Under the pieces are notes generated by a model. It was given only the letters and a program-made list of their open reading frames with translations. It did not search any database and had not been told where the DNA came from. The position numbers and the translations under genes were made by a program. Shown here piece by piece: positions 63,837 through 64,000 of a stretch of 64,000 bases of DNA (its first letter is position 1; every line of letters starts with the position of its first letter). This DNA is from Limnomonas spitsbergensis (taxonomy: Eukaryota > Chlorophyta > Chlorophyceae > Chlamydomonadales): the NCBI GenBank assembly GCA_037349105.1, contig JAYJMM010000113.1, positions 744,001-808,000 on the forward strand, written 5' to 3'.

Positions 63837-63868
63837 TACCGTACTGCCACAATGTTTTGGTGCTTCGA
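63837..63868. repeat. Dispersed repeat, copy 2
   Basis: CCGTACTGCCACAATGTTTT then GGTGCTTCGA, matching 48785-48816. Followed by GAGGGTAGCAACCCCC rather than the TTTGGGGGTTCG motifs of copy 1. Confidence 0.7.
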
Positions 63869-64000
63869 CTTTGAGGGTAGCAACCCCCAATAGTAGCACC
63901 ATCGATATTAGGGGACCGCGCGAACTCCCAAATTCGAATCACCACACATTTTCAACCCAAGTGTGGCGTTTCAGTGACACACTGCTGACACTCTCCTGCG

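Overview
The window reads as nuclear DNA of a eukaryote, most likely a green alga of the prasinophyte kind. This is an inference from family resemblance: a Ty3/gypsy integrase followed by a PHD finger, captured armadillo repeats, LINE/SINE relics, and no bacterial operons or ribosome binding sites. I find no intact host gene. Almost everything is repeats, broken transposable elements and captured gene pieces.

1-47.8 kb is a higher-order repeat. The order within a block is: a 16/17-bp GCCGGC minisatellite (A); a minus-strand Ty3 3'-end fragment joined to armadillo (ARM) repeats; a tandem run of ~2.65-kb composite units (C), each with a hAT-transposase relic and several perfect hairpins; a 1.3-kb segment (D) with a broken minus-strand frame; a C-terminal integrase fragment; and a 104-bp minisatellite, which leads into the next A array. 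A arrays start at 3182, 21093 and 35291, and another is cut by the window start. Block 1 is collapsed (no C units, no D). Block 2 is 17.9 kb, with four full C units, one 1.37-kb unit and a terminal stub. Block 3 is 14.2 kb, with three full units and a stub. Block 4 has two full units and a third cut at 45256, where an inverted terminal unit begins. A plus-strand Ty3 relic follows (integrase, PHD half-finger, 3' region, 45.96-47.76 kb). It is the best evidence for where the Ty3 pieces inside the blocks came from.

47.8-59 kb is single-copy or low-copy: a 440-bp element with 14-bp inverted termini, a ~1.9-kb segmental duplication (50676-52558 and 55516-57402), a 56-bp minisatellite, a G-rich tract, a 33-bp minisatellite, and a cytosine-5 DNA methyltransferase relic that the 33-bp array abuts at motif IV.

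59-63.3 kb is a LINE/SINE neighbourhood: the C-terminal end of a LINE ORF2, its 3' tail with a small hairpin, SINE-like copies with a Pol III B box, and the same tail joined to a second short element. A ~480-bp inverted repeat is centred near 62360. The last 0.7 kb holds only a G-rich tract and a dispersed repeat.

The parts do not form a pathway. They record repeated capture, tandem amplification, microhomology deletion and inversion of transposon-derived DNA.
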